Assembly: GCA_011390385.1 (NCBI GenBank)
Contig: JAABSN010000131.1
Coordinates: 1 to 9,221 of the forward strand
DNA: 9,221 nt
Source: Thioalkalivibrio nitratireducens
GTDB taxonomy: Bacteria; Pseudomonadota; Gammaproteobacteria; Ectothiorhodospirales; Ectothiorhodospiraceae
Direction: 5' to 3'
Under the pieces are notes generated by a model, which searched no databases, was not told the DNA's origin, and saw nothing but the letters and a program-made list of their open reading frames with translations. How positions within the stretch are numbered: the first letter of the stretch is position 1; the number at the start of each line of letters is the position of its first letter. Shown piece after piece: positions 1 to 6,142 of this stretch. Made by a program: the position numbers and the translations under genes.

Positions 1-251
1 CAGACACGCAGACCATGCTCGCTGGTTGCAGATTCTTGCCTGCTGGTTGCAATCCGCTTCACCCATGCTGGTGCGATGGTGTCGGGCCGTGCAGGGGGCA
101 GGCCCAATTGCAGCACAGGCCAGGTCATCGTCTGCACGGGCGGACGGCTTCATTCGAGCGCTTCTTGGACTGCGTCGAAAACACACTCGATTTTTCGCTT
201 TTGAAATCAATTGGCTGGAGACTCAGTTCGTTCGGTAGAACTCCACTTGAT
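1..251. other. No convincing gene; short direct repeat
   Basis: I see no gene here that I can support. Two exact copies of GCTGGTTGCA lie at 21-30 and 42-51, 21 bases apart centre to centre. A weak 6-bp AT-rich inverted repeat (CGAAAA at 176-181, TTTTCG at 192-197) lies downstream of the minus-strand beta-helix relic. It has no adjacent T-run on the minus strand, so I do not call it a terminator. A plus-strand open frame crosses the region but carries no recognisable domain and runs antisense to the beta-helix sequence. Confidence 0.5.
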
Positions 252-941
252 TTACGGAGCACCGCCCTGCTCGAAGCGATCGCGGAACAGAATGCCGGAC
301 CCGAACTCGTAGGGGCCGAGATCCACCGTTCCGTTGAAGATCCGCGCGACGCCGTCGAGGTCGAGATCGAACCCCGCGATCAGGGTATTGTTGCCGGCGT
401 CCTTGACCGGGGAAAACTCGCGAAGATGCAGATCGCCGCTGGTCGTGGGAGCGGCAAGCGGGCTGGTCGTGGCGATGAACTGCGGATTGACCGAGCCGTC
501 GAAATTGCCGCTACCGCCAAGCTCACCTGCGGTAAAGCCCTGAACCATGCTGTTCTGAACATCGGCGCCGGCATTGAGACTCCAGATCGACGCCTGGGCC
601 GAGCCAATCCCGTTGCTGTTCTGGTTGTTCCAGAAAATGCTGTTGTGGATTTTCATGCCCGCGCCGGCGAAATTGATCGCACCGCCGGCTGTATTGCTGA
701 AATTTCCGCGAAATTCGACAGCCTCAGCCTCGACCAGGCTGTTGAGAATACAAAGACCGCCGCCGCCCGAAGTGCCCGCCGAGTTCCCGATAAAACGGAC
801 ATTGGCCAGCTCAACAGAGTCCACACGTTGCATTCTGCCCCCGCCCCCGCAACTGCCGCCGGCGTTGCCGATGAAATCGACGTCAACCAAGGTCACCAGA
901 TCGCAATCCAGAAAATCGAAACCGCCGCCCTGGCCGGTGCT
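252..941 (-). pseudogene. 5'-truncated secreted beta-helix protein with choice-of-anchor-type C-terminus
   Basis: The product is the C-terminal part of a secreted right-handed beta-helix protein, a type usually exported or surface-attached. From the GTG at 896 (214 residues), Gly-rich beta-helix repeats of the form 'V-x-F-x-G-N...GGGG' recur around residues 4-20, 30-48 and 58-75. They are followed by NSIFWNN (85-91) and an Asp/Gly-rich end containing DLDLDG (177-182) and LGPYEF (193-198), which resembles the choice-of-anchor Q domain. The last residues, LFRDRFE, look like the short conserved tails of secreted proteins in Xanthomonadales relatives. Repeat-like residues (GQGGGFDF) continue upstream of the GTG in the same frame until a TAG at 942-944. 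No signal peptide is present and no start precedes the repeats, so I read this as the remnant of a longer gene. A frameshifted or sequencing-damaged intact gene is the alternative. Confidence 0.7.
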
Positions 942-984
942 CTAGAGCGCATAACGGACCAGGAATCCGCCATCCCCGAGGTTC

Positions 985-993
985 TGACATAAT
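985..993 (+). promoter_or_regulatory. Candidate extended -10 promoter for the sigma/kinase operon
   Basis: TGACATAAT matches the extended -10 consensus TGnTATAAT at all but one of the eight specified bases. No good -35 hexamer is visible at the expected distance, as is common for extended -10 promoters. It points toward the sigma factor gene and would give a leader of about 150 bases. It lies in the degraded upstream flank of the beta-helix relic. The match is based on sequence alone. Confidence 0.35.
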
Positions 994-1015
994 CGTGACG
1001 AGCGGACCGCGCCTT

Positions 1016-1033
1016 GAGCAAATTCAATTGCTC
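1016..1033. promoter_or_regulatory. Dyad GAGCAA-6-TTGCTC upstream of the sigma factor
   Basis: A perfect inverted repeat with 6-bp arms (1016-1021 and 1028-1033) and a 6-base spacer. It lies just downstream of the candidate -10 at 985-993 and about 120 bases before the sigma factor start, a position where a repressor could bind. A 10-bp palindrome, CCGCCGGCGG, lies farther downstream at 1069-1078. No regulator is assigned and chance is possible. Confidence 0.3.
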
Positions 1034-1152
1034 GTGCGCGTCGCATTCTCGGCCTTTTCTTGTCTTCGCCGCCGGCGGTGGGGGTTCGATCATGAGTGCC
1101 GTGAATCGTTCGGGGGGCTGGAAAGAAACGGCACGCCGTGGAGCGAACCGAC

Positions 1153-1734
1153 ATGCCCGATGGGAGTATCGACGAAGGCGACATCATGGCGCGTTTGTTG
1201 AAGGCCGTGGATCGCGGCGAACCCGGCGCGTTGGGTGATCTGGTCGAGGCCGTCTACCCGGAACTCAAGCGACTGGCCCACTTTCAAATGTCGCGCGAGG
1301 CGTGCGGGCACACGCTCAACACCACTGCGATCGTTCACGAAGCGTTCGTTCGAATGGCGTCAGGTGGGGGAAAATGGAAAAACCGTAAGCATTTCCTTCG
1401 CGCGGCCTCTACCGTCATGCGCCATTTGCTCGTCGATCACGCGCGCAGAAAACGTGCCGAAAAGCGCGGGGCGGGCAATGTGCCGGTTGCGCTGGACGAG
1501 GAACGCGTTAGTGGCGATGACGACAGCCTGGCGGTTCTTGCTCTGGACAACGCTTTGACAGACATTGCCAAGATCGATCCCCGCCTCGAGAAAATCATCG
1601 AGTGTCGGTACTTCGCCGGCTTGACGGTCCAGGAAACTGCCGAGGCCCTGGATATGGCGGTACGAACGGTCGAGCGCGACTGGCAACGTGCCAAGGCTTA
1701 TCTTCTGGACATGATGGAGTCGGATGCGCATTGA
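1153..1734 (+). CDS. ECF-type RNA polymerase sigma factor, kinase-linked group
   Basis: The product is an alternative sigma factor that would direct RNA polymerase to a specific promoter set. From the ATG at 1153 it has 193 residues. Residues about 12-90 form the sigma-2 region, with YPELKRLA (35-42) and HTLNTTAIVHEAF (53-65), typical of the ECF sigma group encoded beside Ser/Thr kinases (TIGR02999-like, ECF43). Residues about 135-190 form sigma-4 with the helix-turn-helix LTVQETAEALDMAVRTVERD. I prefer ATG 1153 because GGAG at 1140-1143 sits 9 bases before it; an in-frame GTG at 1138 is the alternative. At the place where canonical ECF factors carry an acidic DAED-type motif for core polymerase binding, this one has NTTA (residues 56-59). 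In the Vibrio EcfP/PknT pair a threonine in this region is phosphorylated to make the factor active. The adjacent kinase gene and the absence of a visible anti-sigma gene fit that mode. The regulatory mode is inference; the family is secure. Confidence 0.92.
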   Translation: MPDGSIDEGDIMARLLKAVDRGEPGALGDLVEAVYPELKRLAHFQMSREACGHTLNTTAIVHEAFVRMASGGGKWKNRKHFLRAASTVMRHLLVDHARRKRAEKRGAGNVPVALDEERVSGDDDSLAVLALDNALTDIAKIDPRLEKIIECRYFAGLTVQETAEALDMAVRTVERDWQRAKAYLLDMMESDAH

Positions 1735-4265
1735 AAAACGCGGAAAAAAGACTCATCGACGAGATCTTCAGCGAGGCCCTCGCCTTGCCGCGCGGCGAAC
1801 GCGACCGTTTTGTTCGGCAGCGTTGCGCCGATAGTCCGGCCCTGGACAGACGCATAAGGGCGCTTCTAGCCGCGTCGGAAACGCCGGACGACAAACTTTC
1901 CGGACCGTTTGACAGCGCCCGCAAGAGTCTTTGGCGCGATGTCCTCGACGGCGACGAGGGCGAAGATCTCTCCGGGAAGCGAATCGGTGAATGGCGGATT
2001 GTCCGGCGCCTGGCGCGCGGCGGCCTGGCCACCGTCTACCTGGCAGAGCGCGAGGGCGGGACCTTCGAGCAGAAAGCCGCCTTCAAGGTCTTGCGTCGTG
2101 GCCTGGATACCGATGATGTGGTCGCCCGCTTCCGGGCTGAACGCCAGATTCTGTCGACCCTGGAGCATCCGTCCATCGCTCGGATTCTCGACGGCGGGGC
2201 GATGGATGACGGCCGGCCCTACCTGATGCTGGAGTTCGTCGACGGGCTGCCGATCACCCGTTACTGTGAAGCCAGCGGACTCGATGTTCGTGGTCGGGCC
2301 AGGCTGCTGATGGATGTGCTCGAGGCACTGCATCACGCCCATCGGCACCTTGTCGTTCACCGCGACATCAAGCCGTCGAATATCCTGGTCAACGCCGAGG
2401 GACGGGTGTCGCTGCTGGATTTCGGCATCTCCAAGTTGCTCGATCCGGATGCCATGCCGGGCGTGGCAACGCTGACACGAACCGGCATCGCGCTGCTTAC
2501 GCCCGGTTACGGGAGCCCGGAGCAACATTCAGGCCAGCCGATTACCACGGCTTCGGACATCTACCAGGTCGGCCTGGTCGCTTACGAGTTGGTCACCGGC
2601 AAGCGGCCGTTCGACGGCCCTCACAGGCCAGGCGACGCGGCCGCTATCCCGCCAAGCCGCGCGATGGGCGAAAGTGGAGATCGACGGGCAGTAGCCGGGG
2701 ATCTCGACGCGATCATCGGCAAGGCATTGCATGACGAGCCGAATCGTCGCTATGGCTCCGCACTCGACATGCGCGATGATCTTCAGCGCTATCTCGACCA
2801 TCGGCCGGTGCTGGCACGTCCCGACTCGCCGGGTTATCGCCTGGTCAAGCTTGCCCGCCGCAGACCCTTGTTGCTGCCGATGTTTCTGGTCGGATTCCTG
2901 GCGGTCGCCGGCTATTTGACGACCATCACGCTCTACAGCCGGCAGCTCGAGTTCGAGAAGCGGCGCGCGCTGGCCGCCGAGACGTTCATGGTCGATCTGC
3001 TGGAAAGCCCGGACCCGTTCGCGCCGGCCGATCCCGCGCGGGGCAGCTCGATCACCGTGGTCGAGGCGCTCGATCTCGGCGTCGAGCGGCTACGGACTGC
3101 AGGCGTCGAAGATTCAGCCCTCCGGGCGACGCTGATGGACTCGATCGCCGGCGTTTACGCGAGTCTCGACCAGCATGACAAGGCCATAGAGCTTGGAGAG
3201 GAGGGGCTGGCACTGGAGCGTGACGTCTTCGGCGATGAATCGGCCGAGGTGCTCGACAGCCTTTCGATGCTGGCCGGGCAGTACCAGGTCGCCGGCGAGT
3301 ACGAGACAGCGGCTCAATATCGAGACGAAGAGATGAAGCTGGCCCGACGTCTTTATGCTGAGGCCGATCCCCGGGTCGGTGCCGCCGAAGCCAATTCGGC
3401 CGGCCTGCACGTCGCGCTGGGAAATCTTGACGACGGCCGGCGACTCTACGAGAGCGCGCTCGAAAAGTTGAGGCAGACCCCCGCAGAATCGGCCAGGCCG
3501 TTGATCAATGCCCTGGTGGCGCTTTCCGGGTTGGTCGATCGGGTCGAGCCGGCGCGAGCTGCCGTGCTGCTCGATGAGGCCGAGGCATTGGCCATCGAAC
3601 TTTTCGGCCGCCAGAGCCTGTCGATGGCGCTCATTCACGCCCGGGCTGCGACGACTGCCTCCGACCAGCGCCGGTTCAACGAATCGGAAGCCGACTTCCG
3701 GGCGGCGCTGGCAATCTACGAATCACGCCTCGGCCGGGCGCATGGCGCGACGGTTTCCGCACTGAACAACCTGGCCGTTCTGCTTATGAGGAAAGGCGAC
3801 ATCGAGGGTGCTGAACAGGTGTTTCGCGAGTTGCTGGAGTTGTCCGAGCACAAGTACGGACTCGGGGCCAGCCAGGTGGCCGGATATTATCAGAACCTGG
3901 GTACCGTCATCGGCCGACAGGGACGCTTTGCCGAAGCTCTGCCGCTTCACCGACGCGCTTACGAGATCTTCAGCGATACGCTTCCCGATCACTACATGAC
4001 AGCCTACCCGCTGATATCCATCGCCTATGCAGAACTCCAGATTCCCGATGCGGCAGCCGCCGAGCGTGCCGCTCGCGAGGCGCTGAATCTGCTGGGAACA
4101 TCGGCAACCAACGTCTACCCGATCGGCGTCGCCAAGTGCCTCGCCGGGCTCTCCTTGGAACTGCAGGGATTCACCGACGAAGGCGCACTCCTTCTTGGCG
4201 AAGCCAGAGCGGAGCTGGCGGAGCTGCCCGTCGATCCGGTCTACCGGACGGCCTGCCGCCTCTGA
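1731..4265 (+). CDS. Membrane-anchored Ser/Thr protein kinase with C-terminal TPR domain
   Basis: The product is a Hanks-type protein kinase of 844 residues. A short helical N-terminus (1-50) contains the 'FSEALALPRGERDRF' segment seen in this family. The kinase domain spans roughly 89-345: nucleotide loop ARGGLATVY, ATP-binding Lys119, catalytic HRDIKPSN starting at His210, DFG at 230-232, and a GSPEQ segment closing the activation loop. One membrane helix (about 380-402) follows. A large TPR region of kinesin-light-chain type covers about 463-840 and should lie in the periplasm as a sensing or partner-binding domain. The likely start is TTG at 1731, whose TG is shared with the sigma factor's TGA stop. 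No in-frame ATG or GTG occurs upstream after the family-like N-terminus begins, and GGAG at 1716-1719 lies 11 bases before. The two proteins are therefore probably coupled, with the sigma factor as likely substrate (inference). The nucleotide loop lacks two of the usual three glycines (A-R-G-G-L-A), but the other catalytic residues are intact, so activity is expected. Confidence 0.93.
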   Translation: MKNAEKRLIDEIFSEALALPRGERDRFVRQRCADSPALDRRIRALLAASETPDDKLSGPFDSARKSLWRDVLDGDEGEDLSGKRIGEWRIVRRLARGGLATVYLAEREGGTFEQKAAFKVLRRGLDTDDVVARFRAERQILSTLEHPSIARILDGGAMDDGRPYLMLEFVDGLPITRYCEASGLDVRGRARLLMDVLEALHHAHRHLVVHRDIKPSNILVNAEGRVSLLDFGISKLLDPDAMPGVATLTRTGIALLTPGYGSPEQHSGQPITTASDIYQVGLVAYELVTGKRPFDGPHRPGDAAAIPPSRAMGESGDRRAVAGDLDAIIGKALHDEPNRRYGSALDMRDDLQRYLDHRPVLARPDSPGYRLVKLARRRPLLLPMFLVGFLAVAGYLTTITLYSRQLEFEKRRALAAETFMVDLLESPDPFAPADPARGSSITVVEALDLGVERLRTAGVEDSALRATLMDSIAGVYASLDQHDKAIELGEEGLALERDVFGDESAEVLDSLSMLAGQYQVAGEYETAAQYRDEEMKLARRLYAEADPRVGAAEANSAGLHVALGNLDDGRRLYESALEKLRQTPAESARPLINALVALSGLVDRVEPARAAVLLDEAEALAIELFGRQSLSMALIHARAATTASDQRRFNESEADFRAALAIYESRLGRAHGATVSALNNLAVLLMRKGDIEGAEQVFRELLELSEHKYGLGASQVAGYYQNLGTVIGRQGRFAEALPLHRRAYEIFSDTLPDHYMTAYPLISIAYAELQIPDAAAAERAAREALNLLGTSATNVYPIGVAKCLAGLSLELQGFTDEGALLLGEARAELAELPVDPVYRTACRL

Positions 4266-4270
4266 CCCAA

Positions 4271-4288
4271 TCCGAAGACCTGTTCGGA
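4271..4288 (+). other. Hairpin competing with the terminator
   Basis: TCCGAA (4271-4276) and TTCGGA (4283-4288) form a perfect 6-bp stem with a 6-base loop just after the kinase stop. Its right arm is also the left arm of the terminator stem, so the two structures exclude each other. An antiterminator role is possible, but no leader peptide or ligand-binding structure is visible. It may be chance. Confidence 0.35.
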
Positions 4289-4311
4289 CCATGAGGCCCG
4301 TCCGGGTTTTT
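4283..4311 (+). terminator. Rho-independent terminator after the kinase gene
   Basis: TTCGGAC (4283-4289) pairs with GTCCGGG (4300-4306): five Watson-Crick pairs plus two G-U pairs, a 10-base loop, then five T at 4307-4311. It begins 17 bases after the kinase stop and would end the sigma/kinase transcript, separating it from the downstream envelope cluster. The stem is short, so termination may be partial. Confidence 0.6.
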
Positions 4312-4340
4312 GACTGGCGGTTCCGCGCCCGAACTACGCT
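4310..4340 (+). promoter_or_regulatory. Weak candidate promoter for the envelope cluster
   Basis: TTGACT at 4310-4315 is a five-of-six match to the -35 consensus, followed after 19 bases by TACGCT (4335-4340), a poor -10. It lies directly after the terminator T-run and about 120 bases before the first gene of the next cluster. The wide spacer and weak -10 make this tentative; an ECF-dependent promoter could equally be used. Confidence 0.25.
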
Positions 4341-4462
4341 TTGAATCATCAAGAGGCGAATGTATCGGAATCGCGCCCCCGCGCCAGGTCCTGCGCTGCG
4401 ACCGGGTTGGCGTCCAAAACGATATCGGCCGGTGCGAGATTACCGACTCGGAGGAGCAGCAT

Positions 4463-4972
4463 GTGAAAATTGGTCCCGGCATAAGCTTGGCCATCGGGAT
4501 GTTCGGCGGAGACTGCAAGTCGGTCAAGGCAAGGCTCTTGGTGCTGATCGGTCTGGCAATTCTTTCCGCGCCATTGCCATTGCCGGCGGTTGACTGCACG
4601 CCGGACTCGATCACCCTTTCATCCCAATCCGAGGTGGACGATTCCCAGGCCGATCACGGCCCGTGCGGCAACACTGTCGGAACGTTGACGCTATCCGGCG
4701 GCGACATCATTGACCTGTCCCACTTGTCGGGAATCACCACGGCCGGTTTCGGCAGCACGATCCTGATTCAGAGCAATACGATTCTGACCAAGCTGGACGG
4801 CCTTTCCGGCCTGACCAGCGCGCGCTGGGTGGAGATCATCGGCAACGATTCGCTTGCCAGGATCACCGGGCTGTCCGGCATCGTCGATTTCACCGCGGGC
4901 GTGAACATCACAAGCGCCTGGAGGACGGATAGTTCACCGAGGCTCTGGGTGCATCCTGTTGAGAACGCTTGA
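4463..4972 (+). CDS. Short exported protein with receptor L-domain-like repeats
   Basis: From the GTG at 4463 the product has 169 residues. A signal peptide is visible: a Lys/Arg-containing n-region, then the hydrophobic stretch LLVLIGLAILSAPLPLPA (about 25-42), with a likely cut before VDC. The mature part has a small cysteine-containing lead and about three repeats of the L-domain type found in bacterial secreted proteins, with DLSHLSGITT, KLDGLSGLTS and RITGLSGI (about 74-150). L-domains are beta-solenoid binding folds, but the ligand here is unknown. I chose GTG 4463 because GGAGGAG (4450-4456) sits 6 bases before it. ATG 4499 would give a more standard signal peptide but has only a weak ribosome site. 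The repeat pattern stops at about residue 150 and is replaced by a short unrelated tail, so the protein looks shortened compared with longer L-domain proteins. It is the first of four close genes, 18 bases before the lipoprotein gene. Confidence 0.7.
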   Translation: MKIGPGISLAIGMFGGDCKSVKARLLVLIGLAILSAPLPLPAVDCTPDSITLSSQSEVDDSQADHGPCGNTVGTLTLSGGDIIDLSHLSGITTAGFGSTILIQSNTILTKLDGLSGLTSARWVEIIGNDSLARITGLSGIVDFTAGVNITSAWRTDSSPRLWVHPVENA

Positions 4973-4990
4973 ATCTGAGGAGATTGGTCG

Positions 4991-5443
4991 ATGAATATGG
5001 GCTCGAGATGCGGCCTGGCCATGGTGGCGTGTCTTTTGATGCTCGCGCTCGCGGCATGTGAGCAGGGAAGGTCAGGCGACGCCAATTCCGACGATCCCGA
5101 ATGGCGGCTCGATTACGACGGCGATCTTTCCGGCCGCATCGAGGGAAAGTCGATCGTGGTCGTCAGAACCGGTCCGCCGGCGCACCTCAATATTGCCGTG
5201 AGAACGATCGGAAAAAATCCCGGTCTGACGGCCTCCCTGTCCGTTCACGACGGCAAAGCGCATGGCCATCTTATGGGGGTAACGCTCGGGGACGGCACCA
5301 GGTGCAAACCCGTCAACCGTTCGGACGTGGAAATTATCGACACCGAAAAGGAGACCTTCCACGCCACGATCGAAGGACAGATGAAATGCGGAGAGGCCGA
5401 AGACCGGATCATCGACTTCGAAGCGGTCATTCGGAAGCGATGA
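4991..5443 (+). CDS. Small lipoprotein of unknown function
   Basis: This is a 150-residue lipoprotein precursor. The signal peptide ends in a lipobox, Leu20-Ala-Ala-Cys23; Glu rather than Asp follows the cysteine, which fits the outer membrane. The mature part is short, polar and probably beta-rich, starting with an Asp-rich stretch (DANSDDPEWRLDYDGDLSG, about 30-48). It has two further cysteines (105 and 133) that could form a disulfide. The end, GQMKCGEAEDRIIDFEAVI, resembles the last strands of small beta-barrel-like lipoproteins in general terms only; I do not recognise the family. The ATG at 4991 has GAGGAG at 4977-4982, 8 bases before it. The next gene starts 3 bases after the stop, which argues strongly for co-transcription and coupling. 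Confidence 0.85.
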   Translation: MNMGSRCGLAMVACLLMLALAACEQGRSGDANSDDPEWRLDYDGDLSGRIEGKSIVVVRTGPPAHLNIAVRTIGKNPGLTASLSVHDGKAHGHLMGVTLGDGTRCKPVNRSDVEIIDTEKETFHATIEGQMKCGEAEDRIIDFEAVIRKR

Positions 5444-5446
5444 CCG

Positions 5447-6100
5447 GTGAACGCTGAAGTAGCGAACCTGCTCAAGCTTATCGCGATGCTTGCGATCGAC
5501 TATTTTCGCTGGATGCAACTCACGCCCCTTGTCGTGATCTGGGGGCTGAGCTTCGGGATGCTTGCTGGCATCCTGTTTGTCAACAACCAGGAAGAAATCC
5601 TGGTCGCCCTGGCCACGTTTTTCCAGTGGCTTACGGGCCTGCCTGTGGTCGGCTGGCGCCTTGAAGCGTGGATGTATTCTTCGGCCGACGAAAACGGCTC
5701 CAACAGTCTCGGTGGTGACGGTTTCAAGGCGGCAGCATTGGCGGCCTGGAGCGCACTGTCGCTTGTTTTCATGCTGATTGCACTCGCGGTCGACTGGCGG
5801 TTCGGCCCATTCAGACCCCTGTCGCTGAAACGCAAACTGGCAATCACAGCGGCGTGTTGCGCAGCCACGCTGGCGGGGCTCATTGTCTTGTACCTTGCCG
5901 ATGCCGAAAAAATTGACATCCCGCTTGGAAACTGGCTGCTCACCTCCAGCTGCATCGCGCTGTTCCTGTTTGTGGTCAGCGCCTGGTGCCTTTCGATCGC
6001 GCACGTGCTAGGCGTGGTGCGGCAGCTGATCGACAAGTCACGATTCAGCGCAGAGCAGGAATATCCGCCGCACTCGGCCCGAAGCGAGGCCGGGCCGTGA
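5447..6100 (+). CDS. Four-helix inner-membrane protein, unknown
   Basis: This is a 217-residue integral membrane protein with four predicted helices at about 25-45, 95-115, 131-150 and 163-188. A loop of about 50 residues between helices 1 and 2 contains an amphipathic stretch and a polar patch, SADENGSNS. The Arg/Lys-rich loop FRPLSLKRK between helices 2 and 3 should be cytoplasmic, which places both ends in the cytoplasm. I recognise no family. The start is GTG at 5447, with GGAAG at 5433-5437 nine bases before it. The preceding lipoprotein stop at 5441-5443 is in the same frame, so no longer version is possible. It lies 3 bases after the lipoprotein gene and 42 bases before the next membrane protein gene. 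A shared envelope role is likely but unknown. Confidence 0.82.
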   Translation: MNAEVANLLKLIAMLAIDYFRWMQLTPLVVIWGLSFGMLAGILFVNNQEEILVALATFFQWLTGLPVVGWRLEAWMYSSADENGSNSLGGDGFKAAALAAWSALSLVFMLIALAVDWRFGPFRPLSLKRKLAITAACCAATLAGLIVLYLADAEKIDIPLGNWLLTSSCIALFLFVVSAWCLSIAHVLGVVRQLIDKSRFSAEQEYPPHSARSEAGP

Positions 6101-6142
6101 AGAATCGCTTGTCGACAGTGTCAGCCCGAGGAATCGATAAAT

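Noticed and set aside
172..198. AT-rich inverted repeat as terminator of the beta-helix gene
   Set aside because: The stem is weak, lies about 55-80 bases downstream of the stop and has no T-run on the minus strand.
15..992. Long plus-strand open frame of 325 codons
   Set aside because: It is antisense to the beta-helix sequence, whose repeats are clear, and shows no domain or export signal of its own.
1138..1152. GTG 1138 as sigma factor start
   Set aside because: GGAG at 1140-1143 lies after it and is well spaced for ATG 1153; the extra five residues are not family-like.
942..1187. Continuation of the beta-helix gene upstream of the TAG
   Set aside because: The frame stays open but loses the repeat pattern within about 20 codons and runs into the sigma factor gene on the other strand.
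1602..1730. Upstream extension of the kinase frame into the sigma factor gene
   Set aside because: The extension codes antifamily-like Gly/Arg/Cys-rich residues, overlaps sigma-4, and the family N-terminus starts at the TTG 1731.
4310..4462. N-terminal extension of the L-domain protein from ATG 4310
   Set aside because: It would put about 50 polar residues before the signal peptide; the strong ribosome site lies just before GTG 4463.
5072..6004. Minus-strand open frame of 310 codons
   Set aside because: It overlaps the lipoprotein and the four-helix protein, both of which have convincing topology and ribosome sites; its own product is a charged, low-order sequence typical of antisense frames in GC-rich DNA.
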